In this document: positions 23,980-31,806 of the stretch, one piece after another | How positions within the stretch are numbered: position 1 is the stretch's first letter | Layout: each line of letters begins with the position of its first letter | The notes under the pieces: model-generated | Told to the model about the DNA's origin: nothing | What the model saw: only the letters and a program-made list of their open reading frames with translations | The model's database searches: none | Made by a program: the position numbers and the translations under genes | Assembly: GCA_013289325.1 (NCBI GenBank) | Contig: JABDAE010000014.1 | Span: forward strand, 1 to 40,276 | DNA: 40,276 nt | From: Chlamydiota bacterium | GTDB lineage: Bacteria; Chlamydiota; Chlamydiia; Chlamydiales; Parachlamydiaceae | Direction of reading: 5' to 3'

Positions 23980-25578
23980 TTAGTCTTCTTCGTCTTCTTC
24001 TGCATCGCCGATAAGGGCTTCTGAAATGATGACGATACCAGCAGCTGAAACTGCATGGATTAAGATATTTTTAACAACCTTAGCCGGATCGACAACGCCT
24101 GCTGCGATTAAGTCTTCAATCTTTTCGCTAAGGACATTAAAACCGTAGTTGTTTTTAGCTGCTAACACTTCTGCCAGGATGACAGACCCATCTCTTCCAG
24201 CATTGTGTGCAATTTGCTTAAGAGGGGCTTCAATTGCATGTCTTACAATTTTTACGCCGATTGCCTCATCGCCTTCTAATTTAAGTTTATCTAGTGCTTT
24301 TGAAGCATTAAGCATCGCAACTCCGCCACCAGGAACGATTCCTTCTTCAAGGGCTGCTTTTGTGGAACTTAAGCTATCTTCAAAGACTTGTTTTTTTTGT
24401 TTAAGTTCAGGCTCAGTTGCCGCACCAACGCGAATTGCTGCAACGCCACCGCCAAGCTTTGCCTTTCTCTCAAGAAGTTTTTCTTTGTCGTAGGTGCTTG
24501 TCGTATTTTCTATTTCAGCTTCAATGTGATGAATACGCGCTTTGATCTCTTGTGAAGTTCCTTTGCCGTTAATGATGACAGTATGATCTTTTGTGATCGT
24601 GATTTTTTCTGCCGATCCGATAGCAGATAGTGGGATATCATTTAATGTCATCCCTACTTCTTCAGAGATCACCTGAGCGCCTACTAAAACAGCGATGTCT
24701 TGCAATATGGCTTTTCTCCTGTCTCCAAATCCAGGGGCTTTGACGGCTGCAACTTTTAATGTTCCGCGCAACTTATTGACAACAAGAGTGGAAAGGGCGT
24801 CGGATTCAACGTCGTCGGCGATGATCAGAAGTTCCTTACCTGAAGTTGCCATGGCAGTAAGTGTTGGGAGAATTTCGTGTATAGAAGAAATTTTTTTATC
24901 AATGATAAGGACTTGAGGGTTATTTGTCATTTCGACAATCAACTTGTCGTTGTTTGTACAAAAGTAGGCGCTAATATACCCTCTATCAAACTGCATCCCT
25001 TCCACAATCTCAATTGTTGTCTCAGTTCCTTTTGCCTCTTCAATCGTGATGACTCCGGCATTTCCGACTTTTTCAAGTGCGTCTGTAATCATTGTTCCGA
25101 TCTCTTCATTGCCAGATGCGGACGCGATTGCAATGCCACGCGTTTCTTTGGCATTTTTAATGTGAGTGGCAGTTTTTTCAATGTCAGCTAAGATCACTTC
25201 AAGAGCTTTTTCCATTCCGCGTTTGATGCCGATGGGACTTGCTCCTGCTGCGACTTGTTTGGTGCCGCCTTCAGCGAGAGCTTTTAACAGGATAATCGAT
25301 GTCGTTGTGCCATCTCCACATTTTTCTTTAATCTTTTGCGCCACTTCCTTAGCCATTGCAATGCCCATATTTTCATATTGGCATTTAACAGAAATCTCTT
25401 TAATGATGCTGTTGCCATCATTTGTGATTGTGGGCGCTCCCCAGCTTTTTTCAAGGCCCACATTGCGCCCCTTAGGACCTAGTGTAAAGGCGACAACGCC
25501 TTCAAGTTTTTTTATTCCTGCGACTAGTAAGTCTCTTGCCTGTTCTTCGAAAATAATTTCTTTAGGTGAAGATTGCAT
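23980..25578 (-). CDS. groEL: Chaperonin GroEL paralogue, no adjacent groES
   Basis: A 60-kDa chaperonin subunit of 532 residues. It has the ATP-site motifs TLGPKGRNV, TNDGNSI, GDGTTT and EEGIVPGGG, and DPAKVVKN near the end. Key aspartates matching E. coli D52, D87, D398 and D495 appear present, so ATPase activity is likely. It lacks the usual Gly-Gly-Met tail and ends in a short acidic run (GDAEEDEED). No groES is adjacent. Chlamydiae carry two extra groEL genes besides the groES-groEL pair; this is probably one of them, or a further copy. Upstream I see a strong AGGAGG site but no CIRCE operator, so HrcA control is not evident. PE1 copy C lies 105 bases upstream and may separate it from its old promoter. 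Confidence 0.93.
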   Translation of the reverse strand: MQSSPKEIIFEEQARDLLVAGIKKLEGVVAFTLGPKGRNVGLEKSWGAPTITNDGNSIIKEISVKCQYENMGIAMAKEVAQKIKEKCGDGTTTSIILLKALAEGGTKQVAAGASPIGIKRGMEKALEVILADIEKTATHIKNAKETRGIAIASASGNEEIGTMITDALEKVGNAGVITIEEAKGTETTIEIVEGMQFDRGYISAYFCTNNDKLIVEMTNNPQVLIIDKKISSIHEILPTLTAMATSGKELLIIADDVESDALSTLVVNKLRGTLKVAAVKAPGFGDRRKAILQDIAVLVGAQVISEEVGMTLNDIPLSAIGSAEKITITKDHTVIINGKGTSQEIKARIHHIEAEIENTTSTYDKEKLLERKAKLGGGVAAIRVGAATEPELKQKKQVFEDSLSSTKAALEEGIVPGGGVAMLNASKALDKLKLEGDEAIGVKIVRHAIEAPLKQIAHNAGRDGSVILAEVLAAKNNYGFNVLSEKIEDLIAAGVVDPAKVVKNILIHAVSAAGIVIISEALIGDAEEDEED

Positions 25579-25682
25579 ACTGTTATCCTCCTTGGATTTA
25601 AAGGATTTGATTCTAATGTAATAAAGATAAAAAAGTCTATGAAAACCTCATATATCGTTTGTGACTCATCATTAGACATAAT

Positions 25683-25845
25683 CCTAAAAACGGCAGTTGG
25701 AGACGGCAACTTAACGCAATCTCTTGAACCAGAATCATTTGCAATGGGGTGGTCCTTCACCATTTGGGAATGTCCCACCCCATTGCAAAGTGATTCTAAT
25801 TCAAGATCTTGCATTAATTTGCCATCTCGAACTGCCGTTTCTAGG
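25683..25845. mobile_element. PE1 palindromic element, copy C (163 bp), TSD ATAAT
   Basis: Full-length PE1 in the opposite orientation to copies A and B, flanked by ATAAT at 25678-25682 and 25846-25850. It lies upstream of groEL and downstream of the gene at 25923, between the groEL leader and a hairpin. Confidence 0.92.
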
Positions 25846-25850
25846 ATAAT

Positions 25851-25886
25851 GTAATCGCGCCTCCTTGGTTAAGGAAGCGCGATTAC
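25851..25886 (-). terminator. Strong hairpin after the 25923 gene
   Basis: GTAATCGCGC and its exact complement GCGCGATTAC form a ten-pair stem, extended inwards by TCCTT/AAGGA around a short loop. It lies 36 bases beyond the stop of the minus-strand gene at 25923, the right place for its terminator. It abuts the ATAAT flank of PE1 copy C, which may have inserted beside it. There is no clear T run. Confidence 0.6.
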
Positions 25887-25922
25887 ATTAAGTCTATTAA
25901 GCCTTTTGCATACGAAAAACCC

Positions 25923-26357
25923 TTAAGATTTTCTAAAGGAAATGATAACTTCATTAGTGCTTGATGTGACATTGAAAAATGTGTCCGAGAAAAGCTGGCC
26001 CCACTTAACGTCTGCAGCTTTGTTGCTCTCTTGGGAGCTTACATTATAGGTGGCAGCCAAATTCGACTTGAGCACAAAGTTATCGACAATAATTTGTATA
26101 CCCTCTCTATCTCCTTCAATGGCAACAAAATAGGGCAGTTTTTTATCGTCTATAGCTTTTTTAAATCCTCTCAACAATTCTTGCCAACATTTCACAATCC
26201 TTTGTTCGATATCCGGAAGAAGATGCTCAACTCCTGCCGCAATATCTTTTTTTACCCTTTGTCTTGCAAATTGATGAATCTGCTGCCTAAATTGGTTATC
26301 AAATATTTGCTCTAATGTCACATTACAATTTCTTTCAGGAACTACCTGTGATGCCAT
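25923..26357 (-). CDS. Hypothetical protein, 144 aa
   Basis: I do not recognise this protein. It has no signal peptide. The first half (about 10-70) is probably helical and charged; the second half has beta-strand patterns (PYFVAIEGDREGIQIIVDNF and EVIISFRK). The size and helix-then-sheet arrangement would fit a small cytoplasmic protein or a type III substrate. I chose the ATG at 26357 because GGAGGA lies directly upstream; an ATG four codons earlier has no ribosome site. A hairpin 36 bases after the stop suggests a single-gene transcript. Confidence 0.68.
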   Translation of the reverse strand: MASQVVPERNCNVTLEQIFDNQFRQQIHQFARQRVKKDIAAGVEHLLPDIEQRIVKCWQELLRGFKKAIDDKKLPYFVAIEGDREGIQIIVDNFVLKSNLAATYNVSSQESNKAADVKWGQLFSDTFFNVTSSTNEVIISFRKS

Positions 26358-26431
26358 TTTGTCCTCCATTGTGTGGTGTTTTATATTTTATACGTAGAAA
26401 CAAAAATAATAATCAATCTCAAACATTACTT

Positions 26432-26445
26432 TGCCGTTTCTAGGT
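26432..26445. repeat. Solo PE1 end remnant
   Basis: TTGCCGTTTCTAGG is identical to the right end of the 42-bp PE1 mini-copy at 31575-31616 and to that type of end in copy C. No matching left end is visible nearby, so this is a decayed or truncated copy. The rest of 26358-26491 is AT-rich with nothing recognisable. Confidence 0.55.
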
Positions 26446-26493
26446 TAATAATACAAATCAAAGTTGTGTTCATAGAAACGTCTAATCCGATAT

Positions 26494-26654
26494 ACCGAAA
26501 GTATTTCAAAATTTGGATTTTTGGCTTTGAGAAAGCCCCGCGGTTCGATCGATCACAAAAGGGGTTGTATTACCTCATACTAACCCTTTTGTGATCGTCG
26601 AACCCCTTAGAGCTTTCTCTGTGCCAAAAAACAAATTTTGAAACACTTTCGGTA
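26494..26654. mobile_element. PE2 palindromic element, copy 2 (about 161 bp), flanked by TA
   Basis: A second copy of the element found inside the gene at 23024, with the same ends (TACCGAAAGT ... ACTTTCGGTA) and the same GAAAGCCCC inner arm. It is flanked by TA at 26492-26493 and 26655-26656. It lies one base beyond the stop codon of the LptD-like gene, where it could act as a transcript-end hairpin. Confidence 0.87.
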
Positions 26655-26657
26655 TAT

Positions 26658-29099
26658 TTAAAAGCGCGGTTTAAATGGTTCTGCAGACTCGCGGTATCTA
26701 CATGGAGGGGGATTGATAGCCATGCTGAGGTAAGCAGAAACTCTATCGTCGTGCTCTTTATGTTGGTAGGAAAGTCTGACTTTGCAAGCGCAAGGCAAAT
26801 TGCCAAGAAGGTTGATCTCAAATTCATTGTAGTTGGGCTCAAAACGGCGCCCCCATCCTGTATGAGATTCAAATTCAAGGGCAAATCGCGGGTCAAAGCG
26901 ATAAAAGGCATGAAACAAAAAAGTATCCCGTCTATCGGAAAGCTGTGACGCAGCAAGCGTTTTTTGATCGCGATAGGCATCTAGGATGTAATTGGTGCGA
27001 TCGACTTTGCGAAAGTCAAAAGGGCTTCGATAGCGATATTCAAAGGAAAGAGCGGCATCAGAACTTATCGTAAGTTCAGTTCTGATATTGTAGTGATCGA
27101 CTATATTGTGATCGAAATCCCAGGCGGTGTTGACTGTGTGCTTAAGAGTGCTAAGCGAATTAAACACAAGCTCTCCATACACTTTAGGGATTATAGACGC
27201 AAAGGTTGTAGTATTAAAAAATGCATTTGCAAAGATGTCTGCGACAATTGCGCGCTTTACATAAGAATTGTTGTTGTCATAAAAGCTTTGCCTACAGCCA
27301 AATGTCATCATATTTAAACGGGTCCATCCGTCATCGATATCGAAGATGTAATGGTCTTTTGGGCTTACTGTCGGCATCGTGTAGTAATTATAGCGCACAT
27401 ATGGGCTTATGACATGTCTAAACCATCCAAAATCACGTGAAAACGAATTTTCAGTATTTAGGGTAAATTTTGCAAGCGCTAAGTATTTGGAAGAGCCACT
27501 TGGACTATTGCCATAGGCGATGCAATGGGCTGATACTTCAGGAGTCATAGTAAAATATTTAAAAGGGATGCTTTTATAAACTGATGGAGCTATTTCAAAA
27601 CGGGTGGAGGCGTAATTGTGAGTGTTTAGCATGTTATTGCCATAGGAGAAGTCAAGGTATGCGGCCTTTAATATTCCACTTGCGATGATCCCGGTTTTTC
27701 CAAGCGTTATTGGAAGAGAGGAGATTTCAAAGGTCGGAAGTTCTTGTTTGACTGTTTGAAATTGATTAAGGCGCACCCTTGTGAACATATTGGCAATCCA
27801 TTTTTCACTTTGCCTCCTAACCGTAAATTCGGTTCTTCCCGCTATTTCGCTTTGTAAACCGCTATCTGCATAGTCAGAGGCCATATCGATATCACTTAGT
27901 TTATCGTAAGCAAGGTGCACTTGGACCGTATCTGAGACAAGTTGACTCTCTAAGGCTCCTTGGAATCTATATCGAAAGCGCTGATTTGGGTGGATAATCG
28001 ATGAATCCCTTGCGGCATAGTTAATCGACTTGAATTTCGTCTTAAGATCTTCTGCTAGATACAAGGTTTCAACTCCGCCCCCGATTCCTCTATTGATTCG
28101 GTAGTCGAGTCGAAGAAATGCCTTAAATTGTGCCCAGGAGATTGCCTCGTAGACCATGCCTAACCTATGCCCCTGGTTGCCGCCCCACCTGATGCTGTAG
28201 CGAATAGGGCCGTCGAATATTGTATTCAAATTGGCGTTAAAATTTGGAAGTGGAATAGAGGGAAGCTTTAAAAATTTGCATTTGACATTTTCAGTGCTTA
28301 AATTGAGGTCTTTATCAAGCGTTGCATTCTCAGCAAAGACTTGCCATTCGGGATCGGTATTTTCAGATGTTGTGACGATCGGATTTTCGATGATATAGTT
28401 GCCAGTAGATAGCACTGTAATTTTTGAGCCGCTAAAAAACCACGGCTCCATCATTGTTTTACCTTCTTCAATGATGGCTGTTTTGTCCTTAGGATTAAAG
28501 TACAGTTTCCTTCCGATAAAGAGGTGGCTATCCCATTCAAAAATTAAATTTTCTTCAGCGATTACTTGTGATATCTCTTGACCGTCAGTTTCAATGGTAA
28601 TGCTCATGGCTTGAAGTCGAAATTGAGGTCCTGTGATAATCCCACCGGATGTAGTCGTTAATGTGTTGTTAGAGTAGGTTGGATTATTGAGATCGACCGT
28701 GATCTCATCGCCTATAAGAAGGTAAAATTTAGAAAAAAATATAGCGAAAAAGAAAAAATTTTTAATAAACTTCTTTCGAAACTCGCTTTGGTTGATAAAA
28801 TTTGGGATTTTTGTGCAGATTTGCTGCAAAATTTTGAAAGCATGATACACCTGGTTGAAAAATTTTGCAGCAAAGATGCCAAAAAGCATGAGTTTAGCGA
28901 TCAAATGGAGTTTCCAAAGAAGTCTAATCATCCTAAATCCGGCAGTTGGAGACGGCAAATTAATGCAAGATCTTGAACCAGAATCATTTGCAATGGGGTG
29001 GTCCAACACCCTCTGGGAATGTCCCACCCCATTGCAAAGTGATTCTAATTCAAGATCTTGCATTAATTTGCCATCTCGAACTGCCGGATCTAGGATCAT
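26658..29099 (-). CDS. LptD-like outer-membrane barrel protein with two elements stacked at its 5' end
   Basis: The frame gives 813 residues. From about residue 125 it resembles LptD/OstA, which inserts lipopolysaccharide into the outer membrane: an N-terminal OstA-like beta domain (ITVDLNNPTYSN ... GRKLYFNPKDKTAIIEEG), LSTENVKCKFLKLPSIPLPNF, then a long beta-barrel ending in Phe, as outer-membrane proteins do. Residues 1-56 are encoded by PE1 copy D, and 53 residues starting at 59 by PE3. Taking out both leaves ATG ATT ATT AAA ..., a start MIIKNFFFFAIFFSKF that is a normal signal peptide. ATG 29099 overlaps the HEAT gene stop (ATGA), so coupled initiation may begin there; ATG 28931 in the downstream target duplication is the alternative. 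Correct export of the extended product is doubtful. Confidence 0.82.
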   Translation of the reverse strand: MILDPAVRDGKLMQDLELESLCNGVGHSQRVLDHPIANDSGSRSCINLPSPTAGFRMIRLLWKLHLIAKLMLFGIFAAKFFNQVYHAFKILQQICTKIPNFINQSEFRKKFIKNFFFFAIFFSKFYLLIGDEITVDLNNPTYSNNTLTTTSGGIITGPQFRLQAMSITIETDGQEISQVIAEENLIFEWDSHLFIGRKLYFNPKDKTAIIEEGKTMMEPWFFSGSKITVLSTGNYIIENPIVTTSENTDPEWQVFAENATLDKDLNLSTENVKCKFLKLPSIPLPNFNANLNTIFDGPIRYSIRWGGNQGHRLGMVYEAISWAQFKAFLRLDYRINRGIGGGVETLYLAEDLKTKFKSINYAARDSSIIHPNQRFRYRFQGALESQLVSDTVQVHLAYDKLSDIDMASDYADSGLQSEIAGRTEFTVRRQSEKWIANMFTRVRLNQFQTVKQELPTFEISSLPITLGKTGIIASGILKAAYLDFSYGNNMLNTHNYASTRFEIAPSVYKSIPFKYFTMTPEVSAHCIAYGNSPSGSSKYLALAKFTLNTENSFSRDFGWFRHVISPYVRYNYYTMPTVSPKDHYIFDIDDGWTRLNMMTFGCRQSFYDNNNSYVKRAIVADIFANAFFNTTTFASIIPKVYGELVFNSLSTLKHTVNTAWDFDHNIVDHYNIRTELTISSDAALSFEYRYRSPFDFRKVDRTNYILDAYRDQKTLAASQLSDRRDTFLFHAFYRFDPRFALEFESHTGWGRRFEPNYNEFEINLLGNLPCACKVRLSYQHKEHDDRVSAYLSMAINPPPCRYRESAEPFKPRF
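28768..28924. mobile_element. PE3 palindromic element (157 bp) inside the 5' end of the LptD-like gene
   Basis: Ends AACTTCTTTCGAAACTC and, inverted, GACTTCTTTGGAAACTC; centre a perfect 16-bp inverted repeat TTTGCTGCAAAATTTT (28820-28835, 28859-28874). The arms between are about two-thirds identical. TA flanks it at 28766-28767 and 28925-28926. Element plus one TA is 159 bp, or 53 codons, and is stop-free in the gene's frame. Removing it restores the signal peptide. A matching end lies at about 33830-33847. Confidence 0.8.
28932..29094. mobile_element. PE1 palindromic element, copy D (163 bp), TSD ATCAT, at the start codon of the LptD-like gene
   Basis: Full-length PE1 flanked by ATCAT at 28927-28931 and 29095-29099. 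On the minus strand each duplication reads ATGAT and so carries an ATG: the outer one also holds the TGA stop of the HEAT gene, the inner one the former LptD start. 163 plus 5 is 168 bp, 56 codons, and the element is open in the gene's frame. Confidence 0.93.
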
Positions 29100-30757
29100 T
29101 GAATAGCGCGCAAAAGCAAGCCGATCAGCGCGTAAGTGTTTTTAGGATTGCCCAACAAAGATAGAGAAATTAGCATGTTCACCCCTTTATCATCTTGCAT
29201 TTTGGCAAAGGACTCAAACGTTTCAAGGAGAAGGCGCGATGTTTCTTGCGGTGTTAGATCGAAAGTTTTATTCTCACGAAGATCTAGTGGCAATGTTTTA
29301 CGAAAGCATATTAACTGAGCATTTGGTTGCTCGGCAACCCAAATTTTAAGGTTTTCTGCATATGGGCCTTTTTCTCTTAAGCGAAATAAGCTTAAGTTGC
29401 AGTAGTTGCGCACTAAAGGCGCTCCTGCTTTTTGCTGATACTTTTCTAAAAGAGCGATTGTGCCTTTGCTCTGATGATTAATTAAAACTTCAGCAAGTGT
29501 GGGGAGAAGATCATTTTGCGCATTTTCAAAAATTGCTCCGGCAATGGATAAAAAGATCTCTTCAGGTAAATCCACCGACTGCCTTAAAATTTCTTCTCTC
29601 ATGTGTAAGGCAATTTCTTGGGCCATAGAGTCGTCTTTTAGATTTTGAGCAGATGATGGGATATACTTATAGGCACTTAAGGCATTGCCAGGTGATGTTA
29701 TCTTCATTACGCTTAAATCTTTGCAATCTGGGATTAATATATTGAGAATGATCTTTTGGCAACTTTGATCTTTTAAAGCTAGAAGGCTTAAGGCTGCATT
29801 AAGTTGTGTATTGATGTTTGAAGCTTTAAGAAGGGATTTAAGGGTATGATTTGAGCCTTGTATTTTGCCAAGTAAAGTGATAGCAAAAGGATTTTCCTCT
29901 TTTGCCATTTTTTCTATCTCTACGATGCTTTCTCGATTTCCAAGTTCATAAAGGGCGAAGTTAGCTGCAATTTTTACATGTGGATTTGGATTTGAAGAGA
30001 GCTCCATTAAACGCTTCATTGAAAAGGCATCCTTAAAAGCGCCAAAAGCAAACGCGCATACTTCTTGTTGTAAAGAGCCATGATGGGTACTTAACTTTCT
30101 TATGTCGGGCAGGAAATCGTCGTGATGCTCTTCAACGATTGCAATAATTGTAGCAATTCTTACAGCAGCACCCGGGTGGGATAATAACTTGCGAAGGGTT
30201 TTTTTAGCTTGTGGGGTGCCAAGTGCCGCAAAAAACTGGGGAAAGATTGGCCATAGCTCTTCAGGCACTTTTGCCATTAGACCTTCGAGGTGGCCAATGG
30301 CTTTGCTATCCTTATTTTGTGCAAGGCGAAGTACAGCTTCAAGTCGTATGGCAAAAAAACTTGAAAGCATGGCCTTATGCAAAAATAGATCTGAGTGTAC
30401 GTTTTGGTATCTATCTAAGAAATTAAGAGCGATGAGTTGCAGATCTGGATCTTGACTTTGTAAGGAATCCTCGATGATGTATAGGGCCTTTTCATTCATC
30501 GAAATTCCAGCGCCATATAAAGTCATGAGGCGCACCTCTTTGTCTTGGCTCTTTAATCCTTGGTCAAGGAGGATGAGTCCAAGCTTTTCTAAAAGACTAA
30601 AGTCGTTTTTCCCCTCTTTTTTGACGTAGGCTTCATATGCTTGCAACGCCTTTGACGTCTTACCTCTTTGCATGAGGAATAGGATGTGATTGGCTGTATC
30701 TTCTGCTGATAAAAAAGGTAAATACAAAATTAAGATCCAAAGGGCAATTTTTTTCAT
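29096..30757 (-). CDS. Exported HEAT-repeat protein
   Basis: A 553-residue protein with a signal peptide (about 1-18, ALWILILYLPFLSA). The mature protein is an alpha-solenoid of HEAT-type helical pairs, for example DPDLQLIALNFLDRY, SSFFAIRLEAVLRLA and NPHVKIAANFALYELGN. It is probably periplasmic, a binding scaffold. Its stop overlaps the start of the LptD-like gene, originally by ATGA, so the two belong to one operon and a role in outer-membrane assembly is a reasonable inference. The start ATG at 30757 has only a weak ribosome site. A solo PE2 end lies 33 bases upstream. Confidence 0.85.
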   Translation of the reverse strand: MKKIALWILILYLPFLSAEDTANHILFLMQRGKTSKALQAYEAYVKKEGKNDFSLLEKLGLILLDQGLKSQDKEVRLMTLYGAGISMNEKALYIIEDSLQSQDPDLQLIALNFLDRYQNVHSDLFLHKAMLSSFFAIRLEAVLRLAQNKDSKAIGHLEGLMAKVPEELWPIFPQFFAALGTPQAKKTLRKLLSHPGAAVRIATIIAIVEEHHDDFLPDIRKLSTHHGSLQQEVCAFAFGAFKDAFSMKRLMELSSNPNPHVKIAANFALYELGNRESIVEIEKMAKEENPFAITLLGKIQGSNHTLKSLLKASNINTQLNAALSLLALKDQSCQKIILNILIPDCKDLSVMKITSPGNALSAYKYIPSSAQNLKDDSMAQEIALHMREEILRQSVDLPEEIFLSIAGAIFENAQNDLLPTLAEVLINHQSKGTIALLEKYQQKAGAPLVRNYCNLSLFRLREKGPYAENLKIWVAEQPNAQLICFRKTLPLDLRENKTFDLTPQETSRLLLETFESFAKMQDDKGVNMLISLSLLGNPKNTYALIGLLLRAIQ

Positions 30758-30789
30758 TAATTTGCTATCTCTTGCTTGGACAATGTCTA

Positions 30790-30808
30790 TACCGAAAGTG
30801 TTTCAAAA
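30790..30808. repeat. Solo PE2 end
   Basis: TACCGAAAGTGTTTCAAAA matches the left terminal repeat of PE2 exactly, preceded by CTA. The palindrome partner is missing, so this is a truncated copy. It lies in the leader of the HEAT gene. Confidence 0.65.
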
Positions 30809-30936
30809 GTACCAAAAACGCCCTGATATAGCAAGGGTTTTTAATACATTATCTCTTTACAATGAAATCTTAATATGAAATAATTTAGTTATAGGTTTGC
30901 AAGAGTTTTAATTAACTTTGTTTTGTGGGGGTGTTT

Positions 30937-31566
30937 ATGAAAATCAGTGAAAAAGATTTCAGGGAAATTTATCAAGCTGTTGAAAGTAAAGTTCAATCCC
31001 ATCCCGTTCATAAAAATACATTATGGGCACCAAACGTCAAAGCGCTCACTCAAGAGAAAAGGGAAGTCCTTCGCGATATTTTTGAAGCATATGCAGCAGG
31101 TGCGCTTGAGGAAAAAGATTTTGACAATATTGAAGGAATTAAGACAGCTCTAACTACAGATCAAACTGGTGACAGGACGAGATCCTCTCTTTCCATGAGA
31201 GTGACTAAAGGGGCTTGGCATGCATTAGGCTACACCGTGAGTTCAGCCGATGTCCTCCAAAGCTTTGAGAAAGCGAAAATAAAACTAGAAGCGAAAAATC
31301 AGGAATTGCAAGAACATGTTGAGGACTTTAAAAAGGAAGTGGCTGATATTATTTCAAGAGATATGCCAGAGACTAAAAAGGATGAATTGAGACGGCGTAT
31401 TCAGATGATTTCGACTTATGAAAATGCAAGGGCATTTGTAGAGGCTATAGGGCGTGATCCTGAAGTGGACCAAAATAGGGTTGGAATTCAGATGAAAGGG
31501 GCGCTTGATGAATTGCAATTTTATTTAAACTCCGGCAGATCCAGATCGAGCGATCACCCGTCTTAA
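30937..31566 (+). CDS. Hypothetical helical protein, 209 aa, effector-like
   Basis: I do not recognise this protein. It is hydrophilic, with no signal peptide. A central segment (about 95-150) is strongly charged and probably coiled-coil (EKAKIKLEAKNQELQEHVED); the C-terminus is Ser/Arg-rich. ATG 30937 with GGGGG just upstream is a better start than the GTG four codons earlier. It is followed eight bases after the stop by the PE1 mini-copy. Size, composition and closeness to other small unknowns before the secretion cluster make it a candidate type III substrate, but that is inference. Confidence 0.66.
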   Translation: MKISEKDFREIYQAVESKVQSHPVHKNTLWAPNVKALTQEKREVLRDIFEAYAAGALEEKDFDNIEGIKTALTTDQTGDRTRSSLSMRVTKGAWHALGYTVSSADVLQSFEKAKIKLEAKNQELQEHVEDFKKEVADIISRDMPETKKDELRRRIQMISTYENARAFVEAIGRDPEVDQNRVGIQMKGALDELQFYLNSGRSRSSDHPS

Positions 31567-31574
31567 GACTTTAA

Positions 31575-31616
31575 CCTAAAAACGGCAGTTGGAGATGGCA
31601 AATTGCCGTTTCTAGG
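31575..31616. mobile_element. PE1 mini-copy F (42 bp), TSD TTTAA
   Basis: Only the two ends of PE1 are present (CCTAAAAACGGCAGTTGGAG ... TTGCCGTTTCTAGG), joined without the core of about 120 bp. It is flanked by exact TTTAA duplications at 31570-31574 and 31617-31621. Either the core was deleted after insertion or the mini form moved by itself. Confidence 0.88.
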
Positions 31617-31806
31617 TTTAACGCTCATTCTAAAAAATGCAGCAATTCACGCTAATTTTATTGTCAGCCTCAAAAGACTGCAATTTTTAGCGGGAATGGC
31701 TGACATAAGTGAAGTAGGACGTATTTTCTTGATGAAAATCTTTTCTTTAATTTAGATTTGCGTAGCAGAGTTCTCAATAAAGAGCGCTCAATAATGGGAG
31801 GTACGC

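Noticed and set aside
24149-25621. Several long open frames antisense to groEL
   Set aside because: Overlap a full, well-recognised chaperonin gene; shadows of its codon use.
25579-25682. Possible CIRCE heat-shock operator upstream of groEL
   Set aside because: No TTAGCACTC-N9-GAGTGCTAA-like sequence is visible in the leader.
25524-25854. Open frames on both strands over PE1 copy C
   Set aside because: Product of the palindrome's stop-free composition; one also overlaps the groEL leader and start in another frame.
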